A stretch of 64,000 nt of DNA. Origin: Candidatus Devosia phytovorans. Lineage in GTDB: Bacteria > Pseudomonadota > Alphaproteobacteria > Rhizobiales > Devosiaceae. The DNA is taken from NCBI GenBank assembly GCA_029202405.1, contig CP119312.1:3291001-3355000 (forward strand), read 5' to 3'. Below, piece after piece: positions 1-13,453 of this stretch. The stretch's first letter is position 1. Each line of letters starts with the position of its first letter. The notes beneath the pieces are model-generated. The model ran no database searches. It worked only from the letters and a program-made list of their open reading frames with translations, and had not been told where the DNA came from. Made by a program: the position numbers and the translations under genes.

Positions 1-1
1 C

Positions 2-226
2 GCCGGTGCTCGTCGCGACCTGGGCCCGGTCACCATCGTGCTGGACCTGCCGCCACTGCTCACTGACGATCGCGTCGGTTCTTTCATTTCCGAACTCGAC
101 CTGGCTCTTCTCGTGCTGGCCACTGGCAAGTCGACCAAGGCGGAGCTTGAGACCTGCAAGAGCTATCTGCACGACGCGGCAAGCGTTCAGCTGGTGCTCA
201 ACAAGGCACGGGATTATGACCTCTAG
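2..226 (+). CDS. C-terminal part of a CpsD/CapB-type tyrosine kinase-like protein (partial)
   Basis: Only the last 74 residues are in the window and the start lies to the left. The visible segment contains VTIVLDLPPLLTDD followed by a hydrophobic strand (LDLALLVLATGKS) and ends with QLVLNKARDYDL. This resembles the Walker B strand and last helices of P-loop tyrosine autokinases (the cytoplasmic half of Wzc/ExoP), which control exopolysaccharide chain length. A C-terminal tyrosine cluster is not obvious; there is one Tyr near the end. An ExeA-like ATPase gene follows after 20 nt, which fits an exopolysaccharide operon. The family call is inferred from a short segment. Confidence 0.55.
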   Translation, partial: AGARRDLGPVTIVLDLPPLLTDDRVGSFISELDLALLVLATGKSTKAELETCKSYLHDAASVQLVLNKARDYDL

Positions 227-246
227 CCGCGTATTGGCGTTGTACC

Positions 247-1107
247 ATGTATGAGCGACATTTCGGGCTGCAGGTCCGGCCCTTCTCCATCCTGCCGGAC
301 CCGCATTTCCTCTATCTCGGCCGACATCACCAGATCGCCTATGCCATGCTGGAGTATGGCCTGGTCGGACAGGCCGGCTTTACCGTGATCACGGGCGCGA
401 TCGGTTCGGGCAAGACGACGCTGGTGCACAAGCTGGTCCATTCCATTCCCGGCATGCCGGTGACGCTGGGATTGATCTCGACGACCTCCATCGCCTCGGG
501 CACGCTGATGGAATGGATCATGATGGCTTTCCGTCAGCCGTTCGAAGGCCTGTCCTATCCGCGCCTGCATCGTGATTTCGGCGACTTCCTGCTGCGACAG
601 GCAGAAAGCGGACGCCGCGTCGTGCTGGTGATCGACGAGGCGCAGAATCTCAAGGCGGAGCGACTTGAAGAGCTGCGCATGCTGAGCAATCTCAATGTCG
701 ATCGCATGCTGCTGCAGCTGGTGCTGGTGGGGCAGCCCGAGCTGCGCCAGATGCTGCGCGAACCCAGCATGCGGCAGCTTGCCCAGCGCGTGTCATCTGA
801 TTTTCACCTGCCGCCGCTGGCGCGGACGGATGCCGTGCCCTATTTCGAGCACCGCTTGCGGGTGGCTGGCGGGCGGCCCGGGATTTTCTCCCGACCGGCC
901 ATCTACGAGATTTTCGACTATGCCAAGGGCACGCCGCGCTCGCTCAATATCGTGGCGGACAAGTGCCTTGTCTATGGCTTCAGCGATGGCGTAGCCAAGA
1001 TCGGTCGGCGCATTGTCGGACGGGTGATCGCCGACATCGAGCAATATGGCATCTATAATCCTTCGGACAATCCGGTGGATATGCCAGTGGCGGCGCTGCA
1101 GGCCTAG
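247..1107 (+). CDS. ExeA/XrtA-associated-type AAA ATPase
   Basis: A 286-residue cytoplasmic ATPase. The N-terminus MYERHFGLQVRPF, the Walker A motif GAIGSGKTT (residues 50-58), the Walker B motif VVLVIDEAQ (about 125-133) and an Arg-rich sensor region (QRVSSDFHLPPL) match the ExeA/GspA family. Members are found in type II secretion systems and, without a peptidoglycan-binding domain as here, in exopolysaccharide clusters where their exact role is unclear. It follows the kinase-like gene by 20 nt and probably shares its transcript. I see no strong Shine-Dalgarno before the ATG. The last four bases overlap the convergent glycosyltransferase gene. Confidence 0.85.
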   Translation: MYERHFGLQVRPFSILPDPHFLYLGRHHQIAYAMLEYGLVGQAGFTVITGAIGSGKTTLVHKLVHSIPGMPVTLGLISTTSIASGTLMEWIMMAFRQPFEGLSYPRLHRDFGDFLLRQAESGRRVVLVIDEAQNLKAERLEELRMLSNLNVDRMLLQLVLVGQPELRQMLREPSMRQLAQRVSSDFHLPPLARTDAVPYFEHRLRVAGGRPGIFSRPAIYEIFDYAKGTPRSLNIVADKCLVYGFSDGVAKIGRRIVGRVIADIEQYGIYNPSDNPVDMPVAALQA

Positions 1108-1925
1108 CGGCCGCGCACCCAGGTGCCGCCCGAGCGTGTGGGCAGCTTGGTCATCAGCGCCACCAGCGAATAGAGGCCAAAGCCGATCGGATCGGCGGCA
1201 GCGAGCCGCGGCAGGTTGGACTGCGACTTGCCCTCATTGGCAAGCAGGTGCGGGTAGAGACGATCGATCTCCTCGACGCCCCGATCCTGCCGGCGGCGGA
1301 CGCGGACGAGATTGGCGAAACCTTCGACCATGGGCCAGCTGAAACCGGCCGGGACATTGACGCGCTCGGACGGCGCAAAATGCAGACGCACGAAGGTGTC
1401 ATCGGAAATGATGGATGGAAATTGCCCCCAACGCTGGCGCCCTGCCCTGTTGACGGCAAAGACGCCACATCCCGGCGCACCATCGACCACGAAAGGCAGC
1501 CGGCTCCAGAAGCGGGCGTAAAGGCCCGTCGCCCAGGTGACCGCTGGCGCGATCCGCAGCGTTCCGGTGGCGTAGGTCGGCGATGGCCGATCAAGCGCCT
1601 GGGCCAGTTGAGCGAGTAGAGACGGCTCCACCACCACATCGGCGTCAATATAGACGAGCGCATCGCCCCTGCCCTCGGCCTCCCCCAGATTGATGGCGTT
1701 GAGCTTGTTGCCTTGGGCAATGTTGAGGACGGTCAATTCCACGCCCCTGTTGCTGGCGGCGCCGACAAAAGAGCGCGCTATGGTCACCGTATCGTCGCGG
1801 CAACCATTGGCGGCGACGATCAATTGCCAAGCTGTCGGTTGTTCGAATGTGCTGTCGAGGAGCGCCGCGATACAGCGGCCGAGGAGCGCTGACTCATTGC
1901 TGGCGGGCAGGATAACGGTGAGCAT
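1104..1925 (-). CDS. Family 2 glycosyltransferase
   Basis: A 273-residue GT-A fold glycosyltransferase. It opens with MLTVILPASNES, has GNKLNAINLG and the metal-binding DAD motif at about residues 94-96 (VYIDADVVVE), and a second acidic motif (ISDDTFVRL) where the catalytic base normally lies. It presumably adds a sugar to the lipid-linked exopolysaccharide repeat; donor and acceptor cannot be read from the sequence. The reading frame stays open far upstream, but the ATG at 1925 is chosen because GAAAGGA lies just before it and the fold starts there. A C-terminal hydrophobic stretch (FGLYSLVALMTKL) may contact the membrane. It is divergent from the NRPS gene. Confidence 0.85.
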   Translation of the reverse strand: MLTVILPASNESALLGRCIAALLDSTFEQPTAWQLIVAANGCRDDTVTIARSFVGAASNRGVELTVLNIAQGNKLNAINLGEAEGRGDALVYIDADVVVEPSLLAQLAQALDRPSPTYATGTLRIAPAVTWATGLYARFWSRLPFVVDGAPGCGVFAVNRAGRQRWGQFPSIISDDTFVRLHFAPSERVNVPAGFSWPMVEGFANLVRVRRRQDRGVEEIDRLYPHLLANEGKSQSNLPRLAAADPIGFGLYSLVALMTKLPTRSGGTWVRGR

Positions 1926-2115
1926 GGAAATCCTTTCGGCGCCGAACCGGCTCGCCCACATTGGACTGGCTTGGGCAGGCTCGTCCAGTTCGCTTACAGC
2001 AGCAGGGTAAATTGACGCCGACGGTAACTCTATAAGCAAGATTGCAAAAAGACCGCTTGCCGGAAACTGGCACATCCTCTTCAATAGTTTAGAGGCCAGT
2101 CCGGGAACGATTATT

Positions 2116-6702
<4,587 letters not shown>

Positions 6703-6747
6703 TCGAGGGGCGACGCCGATGGTGCAGTCTTGACTGAGGAGGCGGGC

Positions 6748-7416
6748 ATGGTCCCGCCTCTGTCACTTGTCCAGGCGATGGCCCAAGCAATTCTCCCCAC
6801 AGGCGTCGCCGTGGCGATCCGCGATGCGCATGGCGACGTCAGCCAGCTTTTTGCCGAGGAACGAGCAGCGGTGCTCCGCGCCGTGCCGTCACGACAGGCC
6901 GAGTTTGCAGCCGGACGACAGGCTGCGCGCCAGGCATTGCTGCACCTGGGTCAGGGGCCAATAGGCCTACCCGTAGCAGAATCGCGCGGGCCAGGCTGGC
7001 CGGCGGGCTTTACCGGCAGCATTTCACACTGCCGGGGTGCGGTGATCGCCATTGCGGCGCGGCTCACGCCGGAGCGTGGCCCTGTCGGCATCGACATCGA
7101 AGAGGCCACGGCGCTTGAGGTCGATCTGTGGGGCAGCATCTGCACGCCATCTGAGCTGGCCTGGCTGGACGATCAGCCCGATGCGGGGCGCCGGGTGAAG
7201 GTGATCTTCTCGATCAAGGAAGCCGTTTACAAGGCGCAATATCCGATCACGCAGACCATGCTCGACTTTCACGATGTCGAGGTTATCGCACTTGAACCCA
7301 GCGGATCATTCGAAGTCGCCATCGCCACCGATGCATTGAAAAAGGTCACCGGCCGTTTTCGGGCCAGTGACCAGTTCATTGTTGCTTTTGCCTCAGCCGG
7401 AAACGCCGCGCCCTAG
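6748..7416 (+). CDS. Sfp/EntD-type 4'-phosphopantetheinyl transferase
   Basis: A 222-residue enzyme that transfers phosphopantetheine from CoA to a carrier-domain serine. Family motifs are RQAEFAAGRQAAR, the histidine block FTGSISHC, the metal-binding VGIDIE (D116, E118) and FSIKEAVYKAQYP (K157, E158, K162). The frame is open from a TTG at 6730, but GAGGAGG at 6736-6742 sits 5 nt before the ATG at 6748, which decides the start. It lies 45 nt downstream of the synthetase gene on the same strand, so its natural substrate is almost certainly that carrier domain. It converges on and slightly overlaps the sugar transferase gene. Confidence 0.93.
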   Translation: MVPPLSLVQAMAQAILPTGVAVAIRDAHGDVSQLFAEERAAVLRAVPSRQAEFAAGRQAARQALLHLGQGPIGLPVAESRGPGWPAGFTGSISHCRGAVIAIAARLTPERGPVGIDIEEATALEVDLWGSICTPSELAWLDDQPDAGRRVKVIFSIKEAVYKAQYPITQTMLDFHDVEVIALEPSGSFEVAIATDALKKVTGRFRASDQFIVAFASAGNAAP

Positions 7417-8834
7417 AAAGCGGACTTGCGATCGAACATGGCGCCGAAGGTGCGCAGCATGATGCGGATATCGAGCCACAGCGACCAGTGATGCATGTAC
7501 CAGAGGTCGTGCTCGAGGCGGTCTTCCATGCTGGAGACCGTCGGGGTGGCGCCACGATGACCGTTGATCTGCGCCCAGCCGGTAATGCCCGGCTTGACGT
7601 GACGACGGAAGGCGTAGCGGGCGATCAGCTGGTCGTAATGGTCTTCCTGCGACACGGCATGGGGCCTTGGGCCAACCACCGACATATGACCGAAGAGCAC
7701 GTTCCAGAACTGGGGCAATTCGTCGACGCTGGTGGAGCGGATGAACCTGCCGACCCGGGTAATGCGGGAGTCGTTCTTGATCGCCTGGGTCATGGCGCCC
7801 GACGATTCCATCACGGACATGCTGCGGAACTTGAGGATGTCGAAAGGCTTGTTGTTGAAGCCGCGACGCTGCTGGCGAAAGAAGACCGGGCCAGGTGTAT
7901 CGAGCTTGATGGCTATGGCCGCCAGCAGCATGAGCGGGGCAAAGAAGAATATGGCGATGGAAGCGAAGACGATGTCGAAGCCGCGCTTGATATAACGCTC
8001 TGCCAGATTGAGCGGCGCACGCTGCAGCTCGACGATGGTCGTCTCGCCGAAGGTGCTGACCGGCAGCACGGCGAACTGGGACACGAAGGAGTCGAGCATG
8101 AAGTGGACGGGCACCGGCAGTGTGCGCAACTGCTTGATCAGACCCTGAAGCGCATCGCGCGACATGCCGTCTGTCATCACATAGATTTCGCTCACATTGT
8201 TGGAGATCGACAGGCTGACCCGCGGCAGCAGCTGGTTGAGCTGACCCTGTTCGTCGATATCGAGCACATGAACTGCTTCGAGACCAAAATCGCTGAGTTG
8301 GGCCTGGGACGAGGCGGTGTCATGCCCTGCGCCGCGGATCAGCATGACCTTTTTCTTCTGCACGGTGCCGCGCGTGGTGGCGACGCGGATATACTGCGCC
8401 CAGGCCAGCCGGCTCAGCACAATGCCACCAGTGGAAGTGGCGGCAAAAAGAGCAATTGCGGCGCGGGAGAACGAGTCCGAGGCACCCAGAAGAAAGACCA
8501 CCAGCGCCAAGAAAGTCGCCAGGATGAAACTGCTGGCCACGATATAGGCGAGCTGCTTGGAGAAAAAGACCAGGACCGAAGGTTTGTAATAGCCCTTGGC
8601 CACCATCAGCAGGACAAAACCGGCGGCGAAGACCAGCCCGATGGCAAGGTACTTCGTTGGCTGGTCCCAGAAGCCAAAGGCGAAATGGTGGTAGCCGATG
8701 CCAGAAACGATGGCCGCAACAACGACGATGACCGAGTCGACTGCAGCAACAAGGTAAGACACAACACTCCGTTGCATGGCAACGTGTTTGCGATCTTCGA
8801 GATTGCCAATCGATAGAGCGTGCGCTTCAACCAT
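7413..8834 (-). CDS. Polyprenyl-phosphate hexose-1-phosphate transferase (WcaJ/ExoY type)
   Basis: A 473-residue membrane enzyme that starts repeat-unit assembly by moving a sugar phosphate onto undecaprenyl phosphate. The N-terminal half has four or five hydrophobic segments and a CoA-binding-like soluble domain (KKKVMLIRGAGHD). The C-terminal catalytic domain begins at KRGFDIVFASIAIFFFAPL and carries the family blocks KLDTPGPVFFRQ, LKFRSM, DELPQFWNVL, VGPRPHA and PGITGWAQINGHRG. Length and order match the undecaprenyl-phosphate glucose phosphotransferase family. The donor is probably a glucose or galactose nucleotide, but this is not readable here. A GAGG lies about 8 nt before the ATG. Confidence 0.93.
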   Translation of the reverse strand: MVEAHALSIGNLEDRKHVAMQRSVVSYLVAAVDSVIVVVAAIVSGIGYHHFAFGFWDQPTKYLAIGLVFAAGFVLLMVAKGYYKPSVLVFFSKQLAYIVASSFILATFLALVVFLLGASDSFSRAAIALFAATSTGGIVLSRLAWAQYIRVATTRGTVQKKKVMLIRGAGHDTASSQAQLSDFGLEAVHVLDIDEQGQLNQLLPRVSLSISNNVSEIYVMTDGMSRDALQGLIKQLRTLPVPVHFMLDSFVSQFAVLPVSTFGETTIVELQRAPLNLAERYIKRGFDIVFASIAIFFFAPLMLLAAIAIKLDTPGPVFFRQQRRGFNNKPFDILKFRSMSVMESSGAMTQAIKNDSRITRVGRFIRSTSVDELPQFWNVLFGHMSVVGPRPHAVSQEDHYDQLIARYAFRRHVKPGITGWAQINGHRGATPTVSSMEDRLEHDLWYMHHWSLWLDIRIMLRTFGAMFDRKSAF

Positions 8835-9094
8835 TCTGTGGCCTCGTCTAGATTTCAGCCCATTCTTAACACAGTATTAACACATTTGAAGCAGCCACTA
8901 GCAACAGCGTTAATTGAAAACTGTGCCAACATGGTACAATTACCACACTTGCATAAGTTACAACGGCCGCATCGACGCGATCACAAATAAATTACGCAAG
9001 TATCGCACGAAGAATCATTGTGGATTCGGGTGTTCATCCACCCCACCCAAATGCGTAGGCTGATATGTTAATTTTACACGAGCCGCACACCAAA

Positions 9095-9667
9095 CTAGAT
9101 ATTATCAGAAAGACCAGACAGGCCATTGTATTCTCCCTGCCAATAAACCAGTGGCCGGGATGAATTACTGCACGATGCATTGAGTACGCGCCCAATCAGA
9201 ATTGCGTGAGAATAGCGCGGCAGCACTTCTTCGAGATCACACTCAATGACGGCAAGCGCGTCAACAAGCCGTGGAATCTGACTGGCATCGCGTTGCCAGC
9301 GCGGATCGACATATCTGTCATTGCCGCTCAGGCCGCGACGGCCAGCGAAGGTATCCGCCACTTCCCGATGTGCGGACGAGAGAATATTGACCGCAAAACG
9401 CCCGCTGCGCTGGACGAGTGGCCAGCAGGACGAGGTGCGGTTGATGCTGACCAGGAGGGTGGGCGGGTCCATGGACAGCGAGATGATCGAGGTCGCCGTG
9501 AAGCCGGCGGCGTCGTCACCCGCCCGCACCGTGACGACAGCCACGCTCGCGGCAAGATTTCGCATGGAATTCTTGAATGCATCTGCAAGATACATTGGCG
9601 CAACAGCATCCTGTATGTCGCCCGGAACTACAATCGCCCCGCTGATCTCCTCGACATCTTCCCGCAT
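9095..9667 (-). CDS. Flavin reductase domain protein (HpaC/DIM6 type)
   Basis: A 190-residue protein of the flavin-reductase-like, FMN-binding split-barrel family. Recognisable blocks are FKNSMRNLAASVAVVTV, GFTATSIISLSMDPPTLLV, SINRTSSCWPLVQRSGRFAV and HREVADTFAGR. Such proteins use NAD(P)H to reduce free FMN or FAD for a partner monooxygenase. The frame is open upstream to 9745, but the ATG at 9667 is preferred because a purine-rich GGGGTGGGGAA precedes it and the family's N-terminus fits. The only FMN-dependent monooxygenase domain seen in this window is in the nearby synthetase, so they may work together. That pairing is inference. Confidence 0.85.
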   Translation of the reverse strand: MREDVEEISGAIVVPGDIQDAVAPMYLADAFKNSMRNLAASVAVVTVRAGDDAAGFTATSIISLSMDPPTLLVSINRTSSCWPLVQRSGRFAVNILSSAHREVADTFAGRRGLSGNDRYVDPRWQRDASQIPRLVDALAVIECDLEEVLPRYSHAILIGRVLNASCSNSSRPLVYWQGEYNGLSGLSDNI

Positions 9668-10041
9668 TTCCCCACCCCAAAAATCTGTTGCGTAATTCGG
9701 ACGCTTGAAGCATCTTGAACTGCCAAAATGGACTTGGCAATTCACACATTAGGAAAGTATTAACGCAGCCAGAGATGCCGGAATGCATCGACCGTGGCGG
9801 CAAAAACTTGCAACCACGCCAAACCGAAAGCAAAAGTTTTACATGCAACCTTCGGTTACAGCAGTGTTATCGATATTATGATCTGCCGACTTTCCACGCG
9901 CAGGATATACACTATCATCGCTTCAGCCGCCCCATGACGTCTGACATGAAGTGAATGACATGACCGAACGGACCAAAAGCGCGGCGCCTCCCATCAATCA
10001 AACCCTGGGTAAGAGAGCGCAACACTCTCCATAGATCTGCA
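9668..10041. other. Intergenic region between the divergent flavin reductase and Wzy-like genes
   Basis: This stretch of 374 bp holds no convincing gene. It is richer in A and T than its surroundings around 9740-9880, as expected for divergent promoters. A perfect dyad at 9721-9739 is listed separately. I cannot assign -35/-10 boxes with confidence. Confidence 0.6.
9721..9739. promoter_or_regulatory. TGCCAA-N7-TTGGCA dyad upstream of the flavin reductase
   Basis: A perfect 6-bp inverted repeat with a 7-nt spacer, 54 bp upstream of the preferred flavin reductase start. Size and position suit a dimeric repressor or activator site. No regulator gene lies beside it, so the protein that would bind is unknown, and a chance dyad is possible. 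Confidence 0.3.
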
Positions 10042-11469
10042 ATGCCGAACGCCTTCTCCTTCCTCATGCTTGCAGTCTGGCCACTGGTGGTTGCCATGCT
10101 TTTCCGCCGCCTGCCATTGGAGCGGGCGTTCATCTGGTCGATCCTTGGCGGCTATCTGATCCTGCCACCCGTGGTGAATTTCGATCCACCGGTCCTGCCG
10201 CCATTTGACAAGCATTCGATTCCGGCACTGTCGGCGCTCTTTGCGCTCTGGGCTCGCCAAGGTCAGTTCCCGAGCCTGCTACCGCAGTCGAAACTGGCGC
10301 GGCTTTCCCTCGCCGTCTTCATGTTGAGCGGCATCGGGACCGTACTCAGCAATGGTGACGCGCTGATCGATGGCGCAGCCTATCGGCCTGGCATGGGGAC
10401 CAGCGAGGTTCTCGCCAGCATGCTCAGCCAGCTCTATCTCGTCCTGCCGCTGCTGCTGGCGCAGAACGTGCTCAGGACACCGGCAGCGATGCGCGAGCTG
10501 GTTTTTGCACTCGTTGTGGCAGGCCTCGCCTATTCCATCCCCATGCTGATCGAGGTGCGGCTCAGCCCGCAGATCAACATCTGGGTCTACGGGTTCTTCC
10601 AGCATTCCTTTGCGCAGATGATCCGCTATGGCGGGTTCCGGCCGATCGTCTTCCTCGAGCACGGATTGTGGGTGGCCTTCCTCGCCTTCATGACCTTTGC
10701 CGCTGCCGTATCCATGCTGCGAAACGAGGCCGACAAGAGGGCACGCTACTTCGCTATCGCCCTTTATCTCGCGGCCGTGCTGGTGCTCTGCAAGAGCGCA
10801 GGCGCCATCATCTATGCGCTGTGCTTTGCCCCGCTGGCGCTGTTTGCCTCGAGGCGAACGCAGATACGCATTGCGGCAGTGCTTGCCTTCATCGTGATCC
10901 TTTATCCCATGCTGCGCGGCGGCGGGCTCATTCCAATCGATGCCATCATGGGTGAAGCCACGTCGATGGACGCGGACCGATCGCAATCGCTTGGCTTCCG
11001 GCTGGCGAACGAGGACGTGCTGCTCGCCCGCGCGGCCGAACGCCCGCTGTTCGGCTGGGGCGGCTGGGGGCGCAACCATGTGCATGACCCGGTAACGGGG
11101 CGCGTGATGACAGTGACGGACGGCCTCTGGGTGGGCGTCATCGGCGCCAGTGGCTGGCTGGGCTATCTCGGCTTCTTCGGCCTGCTGACGCTGCCGCTGT
11201 TCGAACTGGCTGCGAAGACGCGCAAGAAGGCAGTCGAGATCGATCCCTATCTGGCGGTTCTGGCGCTGATACTTGGCGCCAGCCTGGTCGATCTCATTCC
11301 CAATGCGACGCTGGTGACCGTCACCTGGATGATCGCCGGCGCCATATTCGGGCACATGCAGTGGAAGGCCTCGCCGTCGGCAGTCGGATCAACCACAGCG
11401 CCGGTCCCATCGATTGCCGCGACGCTAAGACCTGCCCCTTGGGCTACGAAACGGAAGCCGGCCGAATAA
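10042..11469 (+). CDS. O-antigen polymerase/ligase-like membrane protein (Wzy candidate)
   Basis: A 475-residue polytopic inner-membrane protein with roughly ten to twelve hydrophobic segments, starting MPNAFSFLMLAVWPLVVAML. A large periplasmic-type loop near the C-terminus contains GWGGWGRNHVHDPVTGRV, which resembles the loop of O-antigen ligase/Wzy proteins. It is the best candidate for the polymerase joining repeat units made by this cluster. The family is poorly conserved in sequence, so ligase and polymerase cannot be separated. The 34 C-terminal residues are Ala/Pro-rich and probably cytoplasmic. The secreted glycosidase-like gene follows on the same strand. Confidence 0.72.
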   Translation: MPNAFSFLMLAVWPLVVAMLFRRLPLERAFIWSILGGYLILPPVVNFDPPVLPPFDKHSIPALSALFALWARQGQFPSLLPQSKLARLSLAVFMLSGIGTVLSNGDALIDGAAYRPGMGTSEVLASMLSQLYLVLPLLLAQNVLRTPAAMRELVFALVVAGLAYSIPMLIEVRLSPQINIWVYGFFQHSFAQMIRYGGFRPIVFLEHGLWVAFLAFMTFAAAVSMLRNEADKRARYFAIALYLAAVLVLCKSAGAIIYALCFAPLALFASRRTQIRIAAVLAFIVILYPMLRGGGLIPIDAIMGEATSMDADRSQSLGFRLANEDVLLARAAERPLFGWGGWGRNHVHDPVTGRVMTVTDGLWVGVIGASGWLGYLGFFGLLTLPLFELAAKTRKKAVEIDPYLAVLALILGASLVDLIPNATLVTVTWMIAGAIFGHMQWKASPSAVGSTTAPVPSIAATLRPAPWATKRKPAE

Positions 11470-11583
11470 CTTAGGACATTGCGTCGCGTCACAAGCTTTC
11501 TACTTGCATTATTGTTGGGTTCAGAGACTCATCGGAGAACTCTGAAATGTTTCCTCTCCACTCGGGCATGGAAAGACAACACA

Positions 11584-13452
11584 ATGCTGAAACTTGCCGC
11601 ACCTGTCTGTCTTTCGACCTGGCTGTTGCTGATAACGGCAATAGCCACTCCGGCACAGGAGGCGGCACCACTGGCTTCACCCCAGTCCGCCTGCGGCATC
11701 GAGAGTATCCTTGCCTATCAGGCCGAGCACCGGATCGAGGGCGTCGCCAGCCGGGCGGCGCCAGGCGACGAGCTGGTCGACCCCAGCGTGGGGATGGGGC
11801 TGGCCGGCATCGAGGACTGGACCAGCGAACAGCCTTTCATCGACGTCGCCAAGACGGCGCGGCCATGGACGGGTCACCTGCCCGGACAATGGGGCGGCTG
11901 GAGCCATGAAGATCTTGAAACGCATGGCTATCTCGACGAAAATGGCTGGCCGACCAGCATTCCACCCGAGCTGACCTCGGTGGACCTGCTGATGCTGAGC
12001 GGTCTGCCGACCGAAGCCACGTCGATCAACGGCCGCTATCGCCTGACCTTCGAAGGCGAGGGCCGGATCGAAGTCAGCTCGATGCTGAAATATTGGGAAA
12101 CAACGGGCGGCGAACTCTGGTTCGAGGCGTCCACCGGCAATACGATCGTCAGCATCAAGATCTTCGAGACCGACCCCAACAAGACCGGCAACTACATCCG
12201 CAACATTTCGGTCGTCAAGGAAGAGAATGTCGCCGCCTTCGATGCCGGCGAGATCTTCAATCCGCTCTGGATCAAGCATGTCCGCGACGCCCGGCTCGTC
12301 CGCTTCATGGACTGGATGCAGACCAACCACTCCAAACAGTCGGAATGGGCCGACCGCCCGCTGCCAGGCGACTACACCTATGCCCTGCGTGGCGCGCCGC
12401 TTGAGATCATGGTGGAACTGGCCAACGAGATCGGCGCGGACCCGTGGTTCAACATGCCCCATCTGGCGACCGATGAATATCTGACCTGCTTCGCCGAGGC
12501 GGTCCACGCCACGCTCCGCCCCGAGCTCAAGGCCCATGTGGAGTTTTCCAACGAGGTCTGGAACTGGATGTTCGACCAGGCCCAATGGGCGGATGAACAG
12601 GCGATCGCGCGCTGGGGACAGAAGGACAGGTGGCTGCAATATTATTCGGTGCGCGCAATGGACATGGCCAGGGCCTGGCGCGCGGTCTATGGCGCGGATG
12701 CCGATCAGCGGCTGGACATGGTGCTGGCCACCTTCACCGGCTGGCAGGGGATCGAGGCCGACATTGTTGCGCCGACACAATGGATCGCGGAAAACCCGGC
12801 CGAGAACAAAAGCGCGGCCGACTATTTCGATTCCTATGCGGTAACCGGCTACTTTGGCTACAGCCTGGGCGATGCCAAGGCGGATCTGGTGCGCGAGTGG
12901 ATTGCCGACAGCATTGAAGCTGCTGCCACCGAGAGCAAGGCGCAGGGCCTGTCGGGCACGGCCGCCACCGCCTTTGTCGCCGAGCACCGCTTTGACCAGG
13001 CGATCGCACTGGCCGCAGAAGAGCTGCGGGATGGCAGCATCACCGGCGACACATCCAGCACGATCGCCGAATATCTGGAAAACACACTGCCCTATCAGGC
13101 CAAGATCGCCAGCGACAACGGTCTCGATCTCATCATGTATGAGGGCGGTACCCATGTCGTCGGTATCGGGCTCAACCAGGAGGACGAGGCCCTGGCCGAG
13201 TTCTACGTGACGCTCAACTATTCATCCGAGATGGCCGGTCTTTACCGCGAGCTGATGTCGGGCTGGAGGGAAGCCGGAGGCACGGTCTTCACCATTTACG
13301 CAGACGTGGCCTCGGCCAGCAAATTCGGCAGCTGGGGCGCCCTGCGTCACCTCAATGACGACAATCCGCGCTGGGATGCCATCGTCGAGTTCAACCAGGC
13401 CAATCCCGGCTGGTGGGAAGAGCGTTCGGAGACGAGCTTCATCGGGCAATGA
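11584..13452 (+). CDS. Secreted glycoside-hydrolase-like protein of the exopolysaccharide locus
   Basis: A 622-residue exported protein. The ATG at 11584 starts a clear signal peptide (MLKLAAPVCLSTWLLLITAI, cleavage probably after TPAQEA). GGAAAG lies about 8 nt upstream, so the longer open frame from 11479 is not used. A beta-rich N-terminal part (to about residue 225) is followed by a likely TIM barrel. HVEFSNEVWNW places an Asn-Glu pair at 323-324, and IMYEGGTH places a Glu at 520. These are the expected acid/base and nucleophile positions of clan A glycosidases, so hydrolysis or trimming of the secreted polysaccharide is likely. I cannot name a GH family. Confidence 0.65.
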   Translation: MLKLAAPVCLSTWLLLITAIATPAQEAAPLASPQSACGIESILAYQAEHRIEGVASRAAPGDELVDPSVGMGLAGIEDWTSEQPFIDVAKTARPWTGHLPGQWGGWSHEDLETHGYLDENGWPTSIPPELTSVDLLMLSGLPTEATSINGRYRLTFEGEGRIEVSSMLKYWETTGGELWFEASTGNTIVSIKIFETDPNKTGNYIRNISVVKEENVAAFDAGEIFNPLWIKHVRDARLVRFMDWMQTNHSKQSEWADRPLPGDYTYALRGAPLEIMVELANEIGADPWFNMPHLATDEYLTCFAEAVHATLRPELKAHVEFSNEVWNWMFDQAQWADEQAIARWGQKDRWLQYYSVRAMDMARAWRAVYGADADQRLDMVLATFTGWQGIEADIVAPTQWIAENPAENKSAADYFDSYAVTGYFGYSLGDAKADLVREWIADSIEAAATESKAQGLSGTAATAFVAEHRFDQAIALAAEELRDGSITGDTSSTIAEYLENTLPYQAKIASDNGLDLIMYEGGTHVVGIGLNQEDEALAEFYVTLNYSSEMAGLYRELMSGWREAGGTVFTIYADVASASKFGSWGALRHLNDDNPRWDAIVEFNQANPGWWEERSETSFIGQ

Positions 13453-13453
13453 T

